DNA from: JARYLZ01 sp964388275
GTDB lineage: Bacteria > Bacteroidota > Ignavibacteria > SZUA-365
Direction of reading: 5' to 3'
DNA length: 64,000 nucleotides
Assembly (NCBI GenBank): GCA_964388275.1
Contig: CAYLZD010000010.1
Location: forward strand, 1-64,000
Shown here in pieces: positions 1-9,560 of the stretch. The position numbers were made by a program, and so were the translations under genes. The number at the start of each line of letters is the position of its first letter. The stretch's first letter is position 1. The notes beneath the pieces were generated by a model. The model worked only from the letters and a program-made list of their open reading frames with translations. It made no database searches and had not been told where the DNA came from.

Positions 1-17
1 TGGCGGTTTCAGGAGCA

Positions 18-233
18 TCACCTGATTACTTCCACAGCGCGTGTGAGCACAACTCCTTCTGTGTACATACGTATCAAGTGACTGCCCGGAGCGAGCTGGG
101 CCGCGTCGAAATCGATGCTGTGTGCGCCTCCGGATCGGTGATCGTCCAGCAGCGCGGAGCGCACTCTGCCGAGCAGGTCTATGCACTCGATGCGCACATG
201 CGAGGATTTCTTGATGCGTCTGAAGCAGTGCAA
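18..233 (-). pseudogene. Remnant of a T9SS C-terminal sorting domain
   Basis: The reading frame ends with the second half of a T9SS sorting domain: the core VRIECIDLLGRVRSALLDD, then FDAAQLAPGSHLIRMYTEG and the end TRAVEVIR. The usual start of the domain (a YPNPF-like motif) and any cargo are missing. Followed upstream on the minus strand, the frame hits a stop at 282-284 without meeting a plausible start or domain; the only starts are internal alternatives such as TTG at 231. I read this as the 3' end of a deleted or rearranged surface-protein gene. A small intact protein is less likely, because isolated half-domains have no known role. Confidence 0.5.
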
Positions 234-328
234 TGCTTTTTGCCTTGATTTTATCGAGATGCGGACTAATTTATCAGGGTTTCATCACGGAGCAGTAAAA
301 GCATTCTAAACTATCGACCACGGGAGTT

Positions 329-3049
329 ATGATGCAGCTATCTCTTGACCAGCCGCTTCAGCACTACCCGAGCAACTCAAGCGCATGCTCCTGTATGTGC
401 TGCGCCGCAGGCGACCCGAAAGAAGAGGACGATGCAAGAGCACGCTTGTTCGTCCTCTTCAGGATCGCAACGATCGCAACGATGTTTGCGGCCGCGATGT
501 GCCTGAGCGCAATCGCGCAGAATTATACCACGTTCGACTTCTCCGGCTGCAAGCTGGCGTTTCGGAATCTGGAAAGCGGTCCAAAAGACCTCACCATCGA
601 ACTTTCGGGTTTCGTCTTTGACGAGGATCTCGTTTACAGCGACGCCTATGCATATCCGAACGGAGAATCGAATATGACGCAATTCTATACGGTCGGCTAT
701 GATGCTCCGTACAGCGACGGCGAAGGGAGCAATAGCGGGGACATCGCCGAGGTGGGCGGAACGATAGGATGCGGACGCTTCGAAATCGGTTTCGGGGGGG
801 TATACTTTACGCTCAACCTGATCGATGCGAATTTCGGCAACGGCTCGACATACCGGGTGCTGTTCGAAAAAATCTCTGGAGATTTTATCAGGACGTGGGT
901 TGCGGCGCCGACCGGAAGCGGCGCCGTGTACTGCTGGGAATCGCTGGTGCTTAGCAGCAGCAGCGGCGAGGTTCACATCCGGGATCTGATACGGGCTGCG
1001 ACGGGCGGGGGCTCGGCATTCACGAGCTACAAGCGGGATCGTGGATCGCCCGCCACGCGCATCTTTCAACTTGAGGGCGCTTTGCCGCGGTACGGTATTT
1101 ACGAGGCGGCGCTCGATGTAAATTGCCGCGTAACCGGCGGAGTGTGGATTCCACAGACATATTACAACCGGCTTCATGTTGACGGGTTCGACGATACGCA
1201 GTACAGCTCTGAGAAGAACACGACCTGGTATTTCGACGCTGGAACGGGACTGAGCGTGTACGGCGCGTTGAATGCGGGGAACTGGGAGGAATCCAACATC
1301 GTCTTCATGCCCGGCGCCTCCTCCCCTTCGCCGGGAATCTGGGAAGGGATTCGCTTCGAGTCGGACATGACATCATCGCTTCGGCATGTGTGTGTGTATT
1401 ACGCCGCTTCGGCTTTGATGTTTATCGACACTCCTACGGCCATCCCGGTGCAGGACTGCCAGCTGACCCTGAGCGAGTATCACGGCATTTTCGTCAACAA
1501 CAGCAGCCCGCGCGCAGTTAGAGTTGTCATAACGCTTTCAGGTCATGACGGGGTGTATGTGACGGGAAGCAAGTCCGGCCCCATGCTCGAGTACGGTTCC
1601 GTGTCAATGAGTTCGGGCAGCGGCGTATCGTTTCAAGATAACGCGTGCGGGTACGTGCGCCGCATGCAGATATACTCCAACGATCTCGACGGTATCGGTG
1701 TGTACACAAATTCCTGGCCGTACATCGACACATGCTCGGTATACGACAACGGAGAGAACGGAATATTCACTTACAACAACAGCTATAAGTGGACCACGGT
1801 ACGGTATTCGACCATAAGCACGAATGAGTCTTACGGATTGTACAACACCGATTACGGATACACACGCGCCTATGCTGCGCCTCCGGATATAAGCGACCCG
1901 GACTCTCTTGCGCTGCGGCCCGATTCGCTCGGTATGAACTGCATTTGCGACAATATTGTGCAGAACATGTTCGGTAACGCGAGCATCTTCGAAATGGCGA
2001 TGGAATATAAAGCGCCGGATCAGGGCGGGGTGATGCGGTCGCATTTTCAGGGGAGGGACAACAGCATCGTGTACAGCGGATCGCAGCGCTATAAAGGAAC
2101 ACTAACAGGGGGAACGCTCGCCTGGGTACAGCAGGACTGGTGGGAGAACAACTCGAGCTTCGATAGCATTAACGCGAGCGTTTACACGGCACCGGAGCTT
2201 GGATCTAATCCGATCGATGCATGCTGCTCGCCGGAGGAGTCCGGCGGCGGGCGAAGCATCGCCGGAGCAACCGGAACGGACGACACACTGCGCGTCGATT
2301 ACTGGCTTGGCCTTGCGCGTCAGCCGTCGGCGCTTCAGCAGGCGATCAGGAGCGGAGATTCGTCGCTATCGTTGCGCGAGTTCGGATACGCGCTGTTCGC
2401 GTTGGGGCGCGCGTCGGACTCCGTGTCGATGGAACGGTTCTGCAGGGATATGCTGTCGTTGACAGGTGATAACGAGCGCCGTGCGGTGCTCTACGCGCAT
2501 CTCGGAAAGAGCCTGATGTCGCAGCGCGCATACGGGGCGGCCTTGTCCTGCTACGAGTCGCTGGCGGCGCTATCCGCGCGTAGCGCGGAGAGCCGCTACA
2601 CGGCGGCTCACGGCATGGCGGCGCTGATGCAGGGGTACGGGGGCGCGGTTGCGGCGGGTCTGGCGCGCCTGGACTCGCTGCTGCTTGCGTATCCCGGGGA
2701 CCGGCATCTCCGTTCCGCCTGGCATCTGCTCTATGGAGGAGCGCGGCCGGGCACGCCGAAGCGTCTCCGGGCGCCGGAACTACCGGCGGGATTCGAACTC
2801 GACGACGCTCATCCGAACCCGTTCAATTCATCCGTGGTTCTGGCGTTCACGGCAGCGGAACGGAGCGCAATACGGCTGGAGGTGCGGAACGCACTCGGCA
2901 GCATGGTGGCAGTGCCGGCGGATGGAATATTCGATACCGGACGCCACAGCGTGAGGTTGGAGACCGGCGGCCTGCCGCCTGGCATTTATTTCTACACGCT
3001 TCGGGCCGGAGGTAGCGCGCGGACGAAGACTATGATTCTTGTACGATGA
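329..3049 (+). CDS. T9SS-exported right-handed beta-helix protein
   Basis: A 906-residue exported protein. A hydrophobic signal segment lies at about residues 42-64 and ends SAIAQ, after an unusually long Cys-containing N-terminus. GGGAG sits just upstream of two adjacent ATGs (329 and 332); a later start nearer the signal segment is possible. Residues about 330-540 show short repeated strands rich in Gly/Asn/Tyr (GIFVNNS, GVYVTGS, GVSFQDN, GIGVYTN, GIFTYNN), typical of a parallel beta-helix of the pectate-lyase/NosD kind. Residues about 690-810 are helical and TPR-like. The end is a T9SS sorting domain starting HPNPFNSS and finishing TMILVR. Likely an outer-surface or secreted carbohydrate-binding or adhesive protein; the ligand cannot be read from sequence. 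The stop overlaps the next start (ATGA), so the two are probably co-translated. Confidence 0.8.
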   Translation: MMQLSLDQPLQHYPSNSSACSCMCCAAGDPKEEDDARARLFVLFRIATIATMFAAAMCLSAIAQNYTTFDFSGCKLAFRNLESGPKDLTIELSGFVFDEDLVYSDAYAYPNGESNMTQFYTVGYDAPYSDGEGSNSGDIAEVGGTIGCGRFEIGFGGVYFTLNLIDANFGNGSTYRVLFEKISGDFIRTWVAAPTGSGAVYCWESLVLSSSSGEVHIRDLIRAATGGGSAFTSYKRDRGSPATRIFQLEGALPRYGIYEAALDVNCRVTGGVWIPQTYYNRLHVDGFDDTQYSSEKNTTWYFDAGTGLSVYGALNAGNWEESNIVFMPGASSPSPGIWEGIRFESDMTSSLRHVCVYYAASALMFIDTPTAIPVQDCQLTLSEYHGIFVNNSSPRAVRVVITLSGHDGVYVTGSKSGPMLEYGSVSMSSGSGVSFQDNACGYVRRMQIYSNDLDGIGVYTNSWPYIDTCSVYDNGENGIFTYNNSYKWTTVRYSTISTNESYGLYNTDYGYTRAYAAPPDISDPDSLALRPDSLGMNCICDNIVQNMFGNASIFEMAMEYKAPDQGGVMRSHFQGRDNSIVYSGSQRYKGTLTGGTLAWVQQDWWENNSSFDSINASVYTAPELGSNPIDACCSPEESGGGRSIAGATGTDDTLRVDYWLGLARQPSALQQAIRSGDSSLSLREFGYALFALGRASDSVSMERFCRDMLSLTGDNERRAVLYAHLGKSLMSQRAYGAALSCYESLAALSARSAESRYTAAHGMAALMQGYGGAVAAGLARLDSLLLAYPGDRHLRSAWHLLYGGARPGTPKRLRAPELPAGFELDDAHPNPFNSSVVLAFTAAERSAIRLEVRNALGSMVAVPADGIFDTGRHSVRLETGGLPPGIYFYTLRAGGSARTKTMILVR

Positions 3050-5337
3050 AGCAGGACCACCTCAGGTCGGGAAAGCGGCAATCCCGGAAGCACCTGCGGG
3101 AGACTGCAGCGTTGATGAGAACAGCGCTATGCGCATTATTCGTTTTTTGCGCTCTTCCCCAGCCAGGGCGGGCGCAGGTGGTGGTGTCGCCACCGCCGTT
3201 CCTTAAGATGACGACAGGACGTGTCACAGCACTGCTCGATACGAACTCGGGAAGATTCGGTGTGCGTCATGAAGACGGCCGCACGCTGCTATGGGCGGAT
3301 CGGCATGCGCTGACTTCACACATCAGCGTGCGCATCGACGGGCGCGACTGGTCGAATTACCGCTGGGCTATTCTCAGGCGCGAGCGGAGTGTGACATGTC
3401 TCGGAAAAGGGACGCACGAGACGCTGCCCGACCGCCTGCGCTACAATTGGACGTTGAAAACCCGCGAAGGCGAATACCGTCTGGTACAGGACCTGATTCC
3501 GGTTCATGCGCCTCCGTGGGACGAAGTCCGCGTGCGCATCGCTGTGGAGAACGGGACGGGCGCGCCATGCCTTGCCGGGCTGGCGGTGCAACTGGACGTA
3601 AACGCGGCCGACGACGACGGAGCGCCGGTCCGCGCAGGAAACGAGACCTCGGAATTGCGGGAGAGGATGTATCGCGGCGGTGATGTTCCGGAGAGTTGGG
3701 TGATAGAGGCGTCCGCATTCGCGCCCGACAGCGGTGGCGGGAGGTTGCGGGGAGAGGGTGTGACCGAGCCGGATGTGTTACTGGTAGGGCAATGGGCTTC
3801 ACACGGAGCGTTAGGGACGGCCGTATACGGTTACGAGGGGATGCCGGGACGCAGGATTTACGACATGGCGCTGTTCGCGCAATGGGACGAAGAGGCCGTA
3901 GCGCCGGGACAGGGACGAGAGGAAGGCACGGCCGTGGGCTTTCGTACGGCGGACGAGATCCGCGGACCCACATCTTTCGGGAACAAGTTCATTGTCGTTG
4001 TAAATCAGTCGGGATATGCCGCGCCCTATTCTTCATTCTATGTAGTCTCGGATTCCGACGCTGTAATCCGCGTGAAATCCCGCGGTGGAAGCAAATATTG
4101 GGAGAATGAATTCGATACGTTGAAGGTGCTTCGGGCTGGTGTTCCGGATACGGTCAATATCGATTGCGCATTTTATCATGTTCCCGATTTCCGGGATTCC
4201 GTGCAGCGATACCAACAGAATATTGTGGAATTGAGCTCTGTCACTTCGTTCGGGGTCTTGCAGCTCGGAGGAGGTACAGACGGCGCCCTTTGCTGGCCGG
4301 TAGAAGCGGGTTCAAAAAGCTACATCTTGCCCGGTTTCATGGTCGGGGGCGGGAACTTCGTCTGGACGCTGGAGAAGCAAGCGACTATCAAGTGCACGCC
4401 GAATCTGATTGGAATAATGAAGACAGGGTACTCTCCGAAGAATCAGCGTTTCCCGAAAGACTCTTCGTTCGTATTCACCTTGCCGGTGAAAGGACAAACG
4501 GTGCTCGTTCAATGGCCCGATTACCCGGACCCGTCATCTGGATTATACAGATGGTATGACCCCCGCGACCGTATCCCCGACGGCGCGGGAACGCTCCTGG
4601 AATCGGATGCTCCTATACTTGTTTTAGCAGAAAATGATCGCGGGGTTCCAATAACACGGTGGTCCGAGAAGGATGAAATTGACTATATCCCAGGTCCGAA
4701 TCTAATCGGCGCCGAGTACGTTTTCGTTCCGTTCGAGAAACGATCACGTATGACGATACGTTACGAGGATTTCCTGCGCATCGTCGCCTACCATGATTCT
4801 ACACAGGTGCGGCTCGGAGACTCCGCGGCGCCGGTGTCGCTTCGACGCGGCGAGACGTTGGATACGCTGACGGGGCAGCCGTTCGTCATTCACGCTTCGC
4901 GACCCGTCGCCGTGTACCAGTTTCCTACGGACTGGTGGTATACCAATCCGTTCGACACCTTGGCCAACGGGGCGATGGTGACGCTGCTGCCGACGCGGCT
5001 ATGGGGCAGGACGTACTACGGGTACGCCGGCTTGTTGCGTTTTCCGTTCAGGGATCGACTTTTTGAAGAGGATTATTGCCGTCTCAGGATTTATGCGCTT
5101 GCGACGGATATCGACAGCATCGCTATCAATGGCGCGGTTGTGGCTCCTTCAGCATTCCGGCGAGTCGGCGGATATGCCTGGGCGGATTTCGAGCGATCAG
5201 CCGGGCCGGCTTTCGTGACATCGAAGCGGCCGTGTCTCGTGATACTGTATGGAGGGATACGGTCGATCATACATGGCTCGAAGGACATGGGTATAACCTG
5301 GGTTTTTGGAGACGCGCATATCCCGCCCTATAAATGA
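3046..5337 (+). CDS. Exported protein with IgGFc-binding-like domain
   Basis: A 763-residue exported protein. Its ATG overlaps the upstream stop (ATGA). A second in-frame ATG at 3115 begins directly at the signal peptide (MRTALCALFVFCALPQPGRA) with GGGAG before it, so the true start may be there. Residues about 50-330 form a beta-rich domain with WTLKTREGEYRLVQDL. Residues about 330-760 resemble the IgGFc-binding-protein N-terminal domain found in bacterial surface proteins: PVAVYQFPTDWW, then a TLLPTRLWGRTYY stretch, and FVTSKRPCLVILYGG. No T9SS sorting domain is present, so it is either retained in the periplasm or outer membrane or released another way. Its job is probably paired with the beta-helix protein upstream. 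Family assignment is by pattern only. Confidence 0.7.
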   Translation: MKQDHLRSGKRQSRKHLRETAALMRTALCALFVFCALPQPGRAQVVVSPPPFLKMTTGRVTALLDTNSGRFGVRHEDGRTLLWADRHALTSHISVRIDGRDWSNYRWAILRRERSVTCLGKGTHETLPDRLRYNWTLKTREGEYRLVQDLIPVHAPPWDEVRVRIAVENGTGAPCLAGLAVQLDVNAADDDGAPVRAGNETSELRERMYRGGDVPESWVIEASAFAPDSGGGRLRGEGVTEPDVLLVGQWASHGALGTAVYGYEGMPGRRIYDMALFAQWDEEAVAPGQGREEGTAVGFRTADEIRGPTSFGNKFIVVVNQSGYAAPYSSFYVVSDSDAVIRVKSRGGSKYWENEFDTLKVLRAGVPDTVNIDCAFYHVPDFRDSVQRYQQNIVELSSVTSFGVLQLGGGTDGALCWPVEAGSKSYILPGFMVGGGNFVWTLEKQATIKCTPNLIGIMKTGYSPKNQRFPKDSSFVFTLPVKGQTVLVQWPDYPDPSSGLYRWYDPRDRIPDGAGTLLESDAPILVLAENDRGVPITRWSEKDEIDYIPGPNLIGAEYVFVPFEKRSRMTIRYEDFLRIVAYHDSTQVRLGDSAAPVSLRRGETLDTLTGQPFVIHASRPVAVYQFPTDWWYTNPFDTLANGAMVTLLPTRLWGRTYYGYAGLLRFPFRDRLFEEDYCRLRIYALATDIDSIAINGAVVAPSAFRRVGGYAWADFERSAGPAFVTSKRPCLVILYGGIRSIIHGSKDMGITWVFGDAHIPPYK

Positions 5338-5363
5338 TCACACGCAGCGGTGGTGGGTAGTAT

Positions 5364-5384
5364 GGAGTGAGGAGTGGGGAGTTG
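5364..5384. repeat. Degenerate heptamer array (GGAGTGn)
   Basis: Three adjacent 7-base units, GGAGTGA, GGAGTGG and GGAGTTG, lie 27 bases after the stop of the IgGFc-binding-like gene. Similar heptamer arrays occur at 56016-56067 and about 59607-59648, also next to gene ends. Confidence 0.5.
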
Positions 5385-5556
5385 ACTGGGAACGGGCCTG
5401 CCCGTCGAAGTTCCGCGCGGCGGAGCGCAGGCGGGGAAAGGTTAAAGGGGAACGGCGGATGCTGTCGATGAAGATCAGTGAGTCCTCCTTGGCGGGCGGC
5501 ATTCTTCACCCCAGGGTGTAAGCCATGGAGAGCGTGCGGCCACAGAGTGGGATAGA

Positions 5557-5570
5557 GCCCCGTAAGGGGC
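5557..5570. repeat. GC-rich hairpin of a probable dispersed intergenic repeat
   Basis: GCCCC, a GTAA loop and GGGGC form a perfect 5-bp stem. It is embedded in the sequence ATAGAGCCCCGTAAGGGGCG, about 35 bases after CCCAGGGTGTAAGCC. From memory, very similar pairs of motifs recur as dispersed intergenic elements in several Bacteroidota and other GC-rich genomes; this copy appears partly decayed. There is no T-tract, so it is not a canonical terminator. Confidence 0.4.
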
Positions 5571-5870
5571 GGCATTGTATAGCACTGGGCGTTACCCCTG
5601 TCAAACGTTGTGGCATGGTATGTTCCCAAGGCAGGGCTAATATGAGGCAATGCAGATCAAATAGTGCTGAAGATCGAAATTCACAGTATTCCTGCCGGAA
5701 TATATCTGCCGGTCATCCGGGCGGGCTCGCAAAATATGGCTATTCCATTCCTTAAAAAATAAAGCAGTCGCCGGTATTCATTAACCCTGAAGAAACAGCT
5801 GCTCCCGGGAGAATATAAAGACAATCAAACGATTGTATGATCACCCGGACATGAATCCCGGAAGCGGATG

Positions 5871-7496
5871 CTACTCCGGATTCAACACCGCCGCGCGCAC
5901 CTCCAGGGCGAGAGTTTCCAACAACATGTATGCGAGTCCGGACATAATCACTTTTCCCTGTCTGTCGAGCAGAATGATGAATGGCGCGCCCACAACGTCG
6001 AATGTATTCATTACGTCTTTGTCCCATCCATCCTGAGAAGTCCGTGCGTGCAACCAGGGCATGGGCGATATAGTGCGGCGATACTCGGCTATCTGCTCCA
6101 AACCGGCGCCAAGAGCGAAACTCAGGATTTTCAGTCCGCTCCCGGCGTACATTTCGTACATGCTCTCCAGTTCGGGAATCATGAAGGAATACTCGGGATT
6201 CCAGAAATGCAGAATGACGACCTTTCCGCGCAGCGACTCGTCGGTCACGAAGCGTGTGCTGTCTTCAAGAAGAGATAAAGAAAACTTCGGGCAATACTTA
6301 CCCGGCGCTGTTTTGGAATCGGGATTGAAATAGATTTTGGCCGTAAAAACAAGCTCATTGACGGGAAAATCCGTCACCAAACTTGAAAACAGTGTTCTGA
6401 TCCTCGCCGTATCCTTCCTCTCCTTGGCTGCCATCATAACTTCGAGAAGCAGCCGCGCTTTGTCGTACATGGAATGATCGGAAGAAAGAAAGGCTTCGGT
6501 CATGGAAGAGTCGCGCCGGGTTTCGTATTCATAGTCGGCGAACCTGGAGTACACCCAGAGGTATGTCGCCCAGGCCGCGGAGGATGCCGGAATGGACAAC
6601 GCCGCATCGAGCGCGGCCGAATCCTCCTCGTCCCGCGTGCGCAGGCGCCAGTCCAGCGACTGAATCCGACGGCATGGTCCGATAAGAGTATCAGGCGCTT
6701 TCTCCGCCATCGATTCAAGAGAGTGGCAAATGCTGTCCTCCACCGATCTGAACGCGGCATGCTTGGCCAACGTCATTTTCCCGGAGGAACGCAAGGCTTT
6801 TTTCATCACATCGATATTCCGGACAGTCGCGTGATAATCCTGTATCGCCGCGTTCAATCCGTCCTCGAATGCAGCCGTTGCTTTCGTGCCGGCTTTCGGC
6901 AGGAGCTTCGGATCGAACACGATAGCGGCCCTGCCGGCTTTCGGCGTGACGACGCTTATGTAATCGCCTTCGCCGTCGGATTCGAAATATTCGGCCTGCG
7001 TCCCGTTTACGCTGCGTTTCTCTTCGGTCATTCCGATGATCTGATAGCGGACGACGGCGCTGTCTGTCTTGACCACCGCTTCCCAGGCGCCGTCACGCCG
7101 GCTTTTCATCGGGATGGTCCCTTCGTGAAAATCGAAGCGGTTGAAATTGCCGATCAGAGAAAGCCCGCCTGACTTCTGCGCGAATTCGTGAGGCTTCAAC
7201 CGGATTGCAACCCTCAATGTGCAAGGATGCGCGATGCAGAAATCGAAATCAGCGGGCAGGTGAGATACGCCTCTTGCGGAAAGTGAGTACGCGCCGCGTC
7301 CCTCCAGCGAAACCGAGAAGCTCCCGTCAGGATCGACACGGATTTCCTCCGTGGCCGTGTACGGTTTGCTCACCGACACGTGCGCGAGTTTCATGGGTTT
7401 TCCGTCCGAACCGGTCAAAGTCCCCGAGATAACATAGGATTCCTGCGCACATGCCGCGGATATAAGCAGTAACGGCAACAGCCACATGGTTTTCAT
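5871..7496 (-). CDS. Exported thioredoxin-fold protein lacking CxxC
   Basis: A 541-residue secreted protein. The signal peptide covers about residues 1-18 (MKTMWLLPLLLISAACAQ). Residues about 22-98 look like a carboxypeptidase-regulatory-like beta-sandwich (YVISGTLTGSDGKPMKLAHV). Residues about 115-190 resemble a carbohydrate-binding E-set domain (LIGNFNRFDFHEG). A helical middle follows. Residues about 400-541 have a TlpA/AhpC-like thioredoxin fold (LRGKVVILHFWNPEYS, then GAPFIILLDRQGKV). The usual WCxxC active site is replaced by W-N-P-E-Y-S at 432-437, so no redox cysteines remain. It probably works as a binding or scaffold protein in the periplasm. An acyl-CoA synthetase gene lies 88 bases upstream on the same strand. 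Confidence 0.75.
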   Translation of the reverse strand: MKTMWLLPLLLISAACAQESYVISGTLTGSDGKPMKLAHVSVSKPYTATEEIRVDPDGSFSVSLEGRGAYSLSARGVSHLPADFDFCIAHPCTLRVAIRLKPHEFAQKSGGLSLIGNFNRFDFHEGTIPMKSRRDGAWEAVVKTDSAVVRYQIIGMTEEKRSVNGTQAEYFESDGEGDYISVVTPKAGRAAIVFDPKLLPKAGTKATAAFEDGLNAAIQDYHATVRNIDVMKKALRSSGKMTLAKHAAFRSVEDSICHSLESMAEKAPDTLIGPCRRIQSLDWRLRTRDEEDSAALDAALSIPASSAAWATYLWVYSRFADYEYETRRDSSMTEAFLSSDHSMYDKARLLLEVMMAAKERKDTARIRTLFSSLVTDFPVNELVFTAKIYFNPDSKTAPGKYCPKFSLSLLEDSTRFVTDESLRGKVVILHFWNPEYSFMIPELESMYEMYAGSGLKILSFALGAGLEQIAEYRRTISPMPWLHARTSQDGWDKDVMNTFDVVGAPFIILLDRQGKVIMSGLAYMLLETLALEVRAAVLNPE

Positions 7497-7584
7497 TTCG
7501 CTTCCGTCCGAAATATGACCTGCTGCTTGATGAATTATCAGGGCTACTGCAAAAATTCAGCCTTCGTCTGGCGGGATGCCGGAT

Positions 7585-9306
7585 TTACGGCCGCTCGCCC
7601 GGGGTTTTAACGAGGTGACGCTTGATTTTCTGCGTCGTGGTCTTCTCGAACTCCTGCTCGCGCAAGTGGAATTTCCGGATCTGTTTATACGTTTTCAGTT
7701 GCTTATTCACCTTGTCCACTTCCTCCGCGATGATTTTGCGCATCATTTCCTCGGTAATCGGAACACCGCGGCTTTCGGACAATTCTATGAAGGCCTCGGC
7801 GTCCACCACTATCTGCGCGGCGATCAGCTCCTGATGCTTCGGGTCCTTCTCTCCATACACGTATGACTCGAGGACGAACGGACTCCTGAGCAGCAGATCC
7901 TCTATCTCCTCCGGGAAGACGTTCTTGCCGCCCGCGCCGATGATCACGTTTTTTTTCCGCCCGCTGATGTGCAGGAAGCCGTCGGAGTCGATGAAACCGA
8001 GATCGCCGGTCTTGAACCATCCGTTCTCCATGTTCGCGGCCGTCGCCGCGTCGTTCTTGTAGTATCCCTTCATTACGCTCGGCCCTTTCGCCCATATCTC
8101 GCCGATGCCGTCCGCGTCGGGCTCGTGGATGGCGATTTCCACGTTGCGCAGCGGCAGTCCGGCCGCATCGTCCTTGAATTGCTTCAACCGGTTCAGCGCG
8201 AGTATGGGCGAGGTCTCGGTGAGTCCGTAACCCTGTATGAAGGTGAAGCCGAATTCGCGCAGGCCTTTGGCCACGAGCGGATCCGGCGCGGCGCCGCCGG
8301 CGATGAAAATGCGCACGGATCCTCCGAAACGCTCGTGCATTTCGCTGAAGATGCGCCGCTTGGCGCCCTTCCATCCGATTTTCTCGAGCGCGTTGGTGAT
8401 GCGCACGAGGGGCGGGACGATCACGGACTTGACCCTCTGTTCCTTGATCGATTTGTTTATGCGTCTGAACATCTTGTCGTACAACAGGGGAACACCGAGC
8501 ATTATGGTGGCCTTCACACGCTGTATGTCGTCCACTATGGTTTTAAGGGAACGGGCGTAATGCACGGACGATCCCATGTACATCGGGCATAGCAGCCCGC
8601 AAGTGCATTCGTATGTATGGTGTGTGGGCAGAACGGATAGAAACCGGTCTTCCGGGTGTATCATGATCATGCTGACCATGCCCATCAGGTTAGAGACGAG
8701 GTTGCGCTGCGTCAGCTCGACTCCCTTGGCGCGGCCCAGGGATCCGGAAGTGAAGACTATCGCCGCCGTGGCTTCGGGATCGACGGGCGGCAGAGCGTCC
8801 TCGCCGCTGCCGGTCTCGGGCGCGATGAGCTGCGTCATGGAGTGGAAACCGTCGCGTTCGGCCGGGAGGTCCATGCTTATGTAATGCTTCAGCTTTTTCA
8901 GACCAGAGGCGCGATCGCGCAGCATGTGCTCGAAGGTATCCGAAAAGACTATGGCTTCGGCGTCGGATTCATGAATGATGTTGAGGATTTCATTCTCCGA
9001 GAGATTCCTGTCCACCGGCACGGCAACATAATTGAAGCACTGCGCTGTGAGATAGGCGAGCGCCCACTGGGCCCGGTTTTCCGATAGCACGGCGATGTGG
9101 CTGCGCTCGCGCAGTCCGATGCCGTGCAGCGCCGCTCCGAAGCGACGAATGTCGCGCAGCAGCTCGGAATACGTGAAGCGCTGCATGGGAGTGTTCGCGA
9201 GGTCTTCTATCGCGAGTTTGCCGGGATAGAGCCGCGCCGTCCGGAGAATCATGTCCTGCAGGGACGTGATGGTCGGTACGTCGAATAAGGGTTCTGCCGT
9301 GCGCAT
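7585..9306 (-). CDS. Long-chain fatty-acid--CoA ligase (AMP-forming)
   Basis: Activates fatty acids to acyl-CoA through an acyl-adenylate in the cytoplasm or at the inner membrane. I chose the ATG at 9304-9306 (MRTAEPLFDVPTITSLQDM), which matches the usual family start; an upstream ATG at 9366 would add 20 unlike residues. Length is 573 residues. Motifs in order: the phosphate-binding loop AAIVFTSGSLGRAKGVELTQ, a PTHHTYE segment, the adenine-binding GYGLTETSP, and GWFKTGDLGFIDSDGFLHI followed by GRKKNVI. The phosphate loop is unusual: TSGSLGRAKG where TSG(T/S)TGxPKG is normal. The C-terminal lysine region (FEKTTTQKIKRH) fits the long-chain subgroup. Confidence 0.88.
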   Translation of the reverse strand: MRTAEPLFDVPTITSLQDMILRTARLYPGKLAIEDLANTPMQRFTYSELLRDIRRFGAALHGIGLRERSHIAVLSENRAQWALAYLTAQCFNYVAVPVDRNLSENEILNIIHESDAEAIVFSDTFEHMLRDRASGLKKLKHYISMDLPAERDGFHSMTQLIAPETGSGEDALPPVDPEATAAIVFTSGSLGRAKGVELTQRNLVSNLMGMVSMIMIHPEDRFLSVLPTHHTYECTCGLLCPMYMGSSVHYARSLKTIVDDIQRVKATIMLGVPLLYDKMFRRINKSIKEQRVKSVIVPPLVRITNALEKIGWKGAKRRIFSEMHERFGGSVRIFIAGGAAPDPLVAKGLREFGFTFIQGYGLTETSPILALNRLKQFKDDAAGLPLRNVEIAIHEPDADGIGEIWAKGPSVMKGYYKNDAATAANMENGWFKTGDLGFIDSDGFLHISGRKKNVIIGAGGKNVFPEEIEDLLLRSPFVLESYVYGEKDPKHQELIAAQIVVDAEAFIELSESRGVPITEEMMRKIIAEEVDKVNKQLKTYKQIRKFHLREQEFEKTTTQKIKRHLVKTPGERP

Positions 9307-9560
9307 CGTGACACCCGATTTTTTTTGTTGGGGTTGCTGTATGTTGTAGAAAATACGTTGAATCATGGATAAAGGGAACCAGTGCCATGGGAATAAAATG
9401 CAGGATGCGTGAGTAAAATGCTAAACGCCGCAACTCTGAGAAAAATAAATCCGCCCGAAAATCAATGCATCTGAAATGGAGTCAGAAGTGAAGATAGGCA
9501 CCGGGACGAGCGAAATAATTCATCGGCATCGGTTGCCTGGAGACGTGCCGGCGGAATCGC

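Larger units (their letters stand above)
5338..5870. other. Long intergenic region with repeat fragments
   Basis: No convincing gene lies in these 533 bases. They hold a short heptamer array (5364-5384), a CCCAGGGTGTAAGCC segment (5509-5523) and a GC-rich hairpin (5557-5570), described separately. A weak AT-rich stem, ACAATC/GATTGT, at 5821-5836 lies just beyond the stop of the minus-strand gene that ends at 5871, but no U-tract follows it in that direction. Confidence 0.5.

Noticed and set aside
5338..5870. tRNA or structured RNA in the long intergenic region
   Set aside because: No cloverleaf or TTCGA-type arm and no extended conserved pairing beyond the short hairpin was found.
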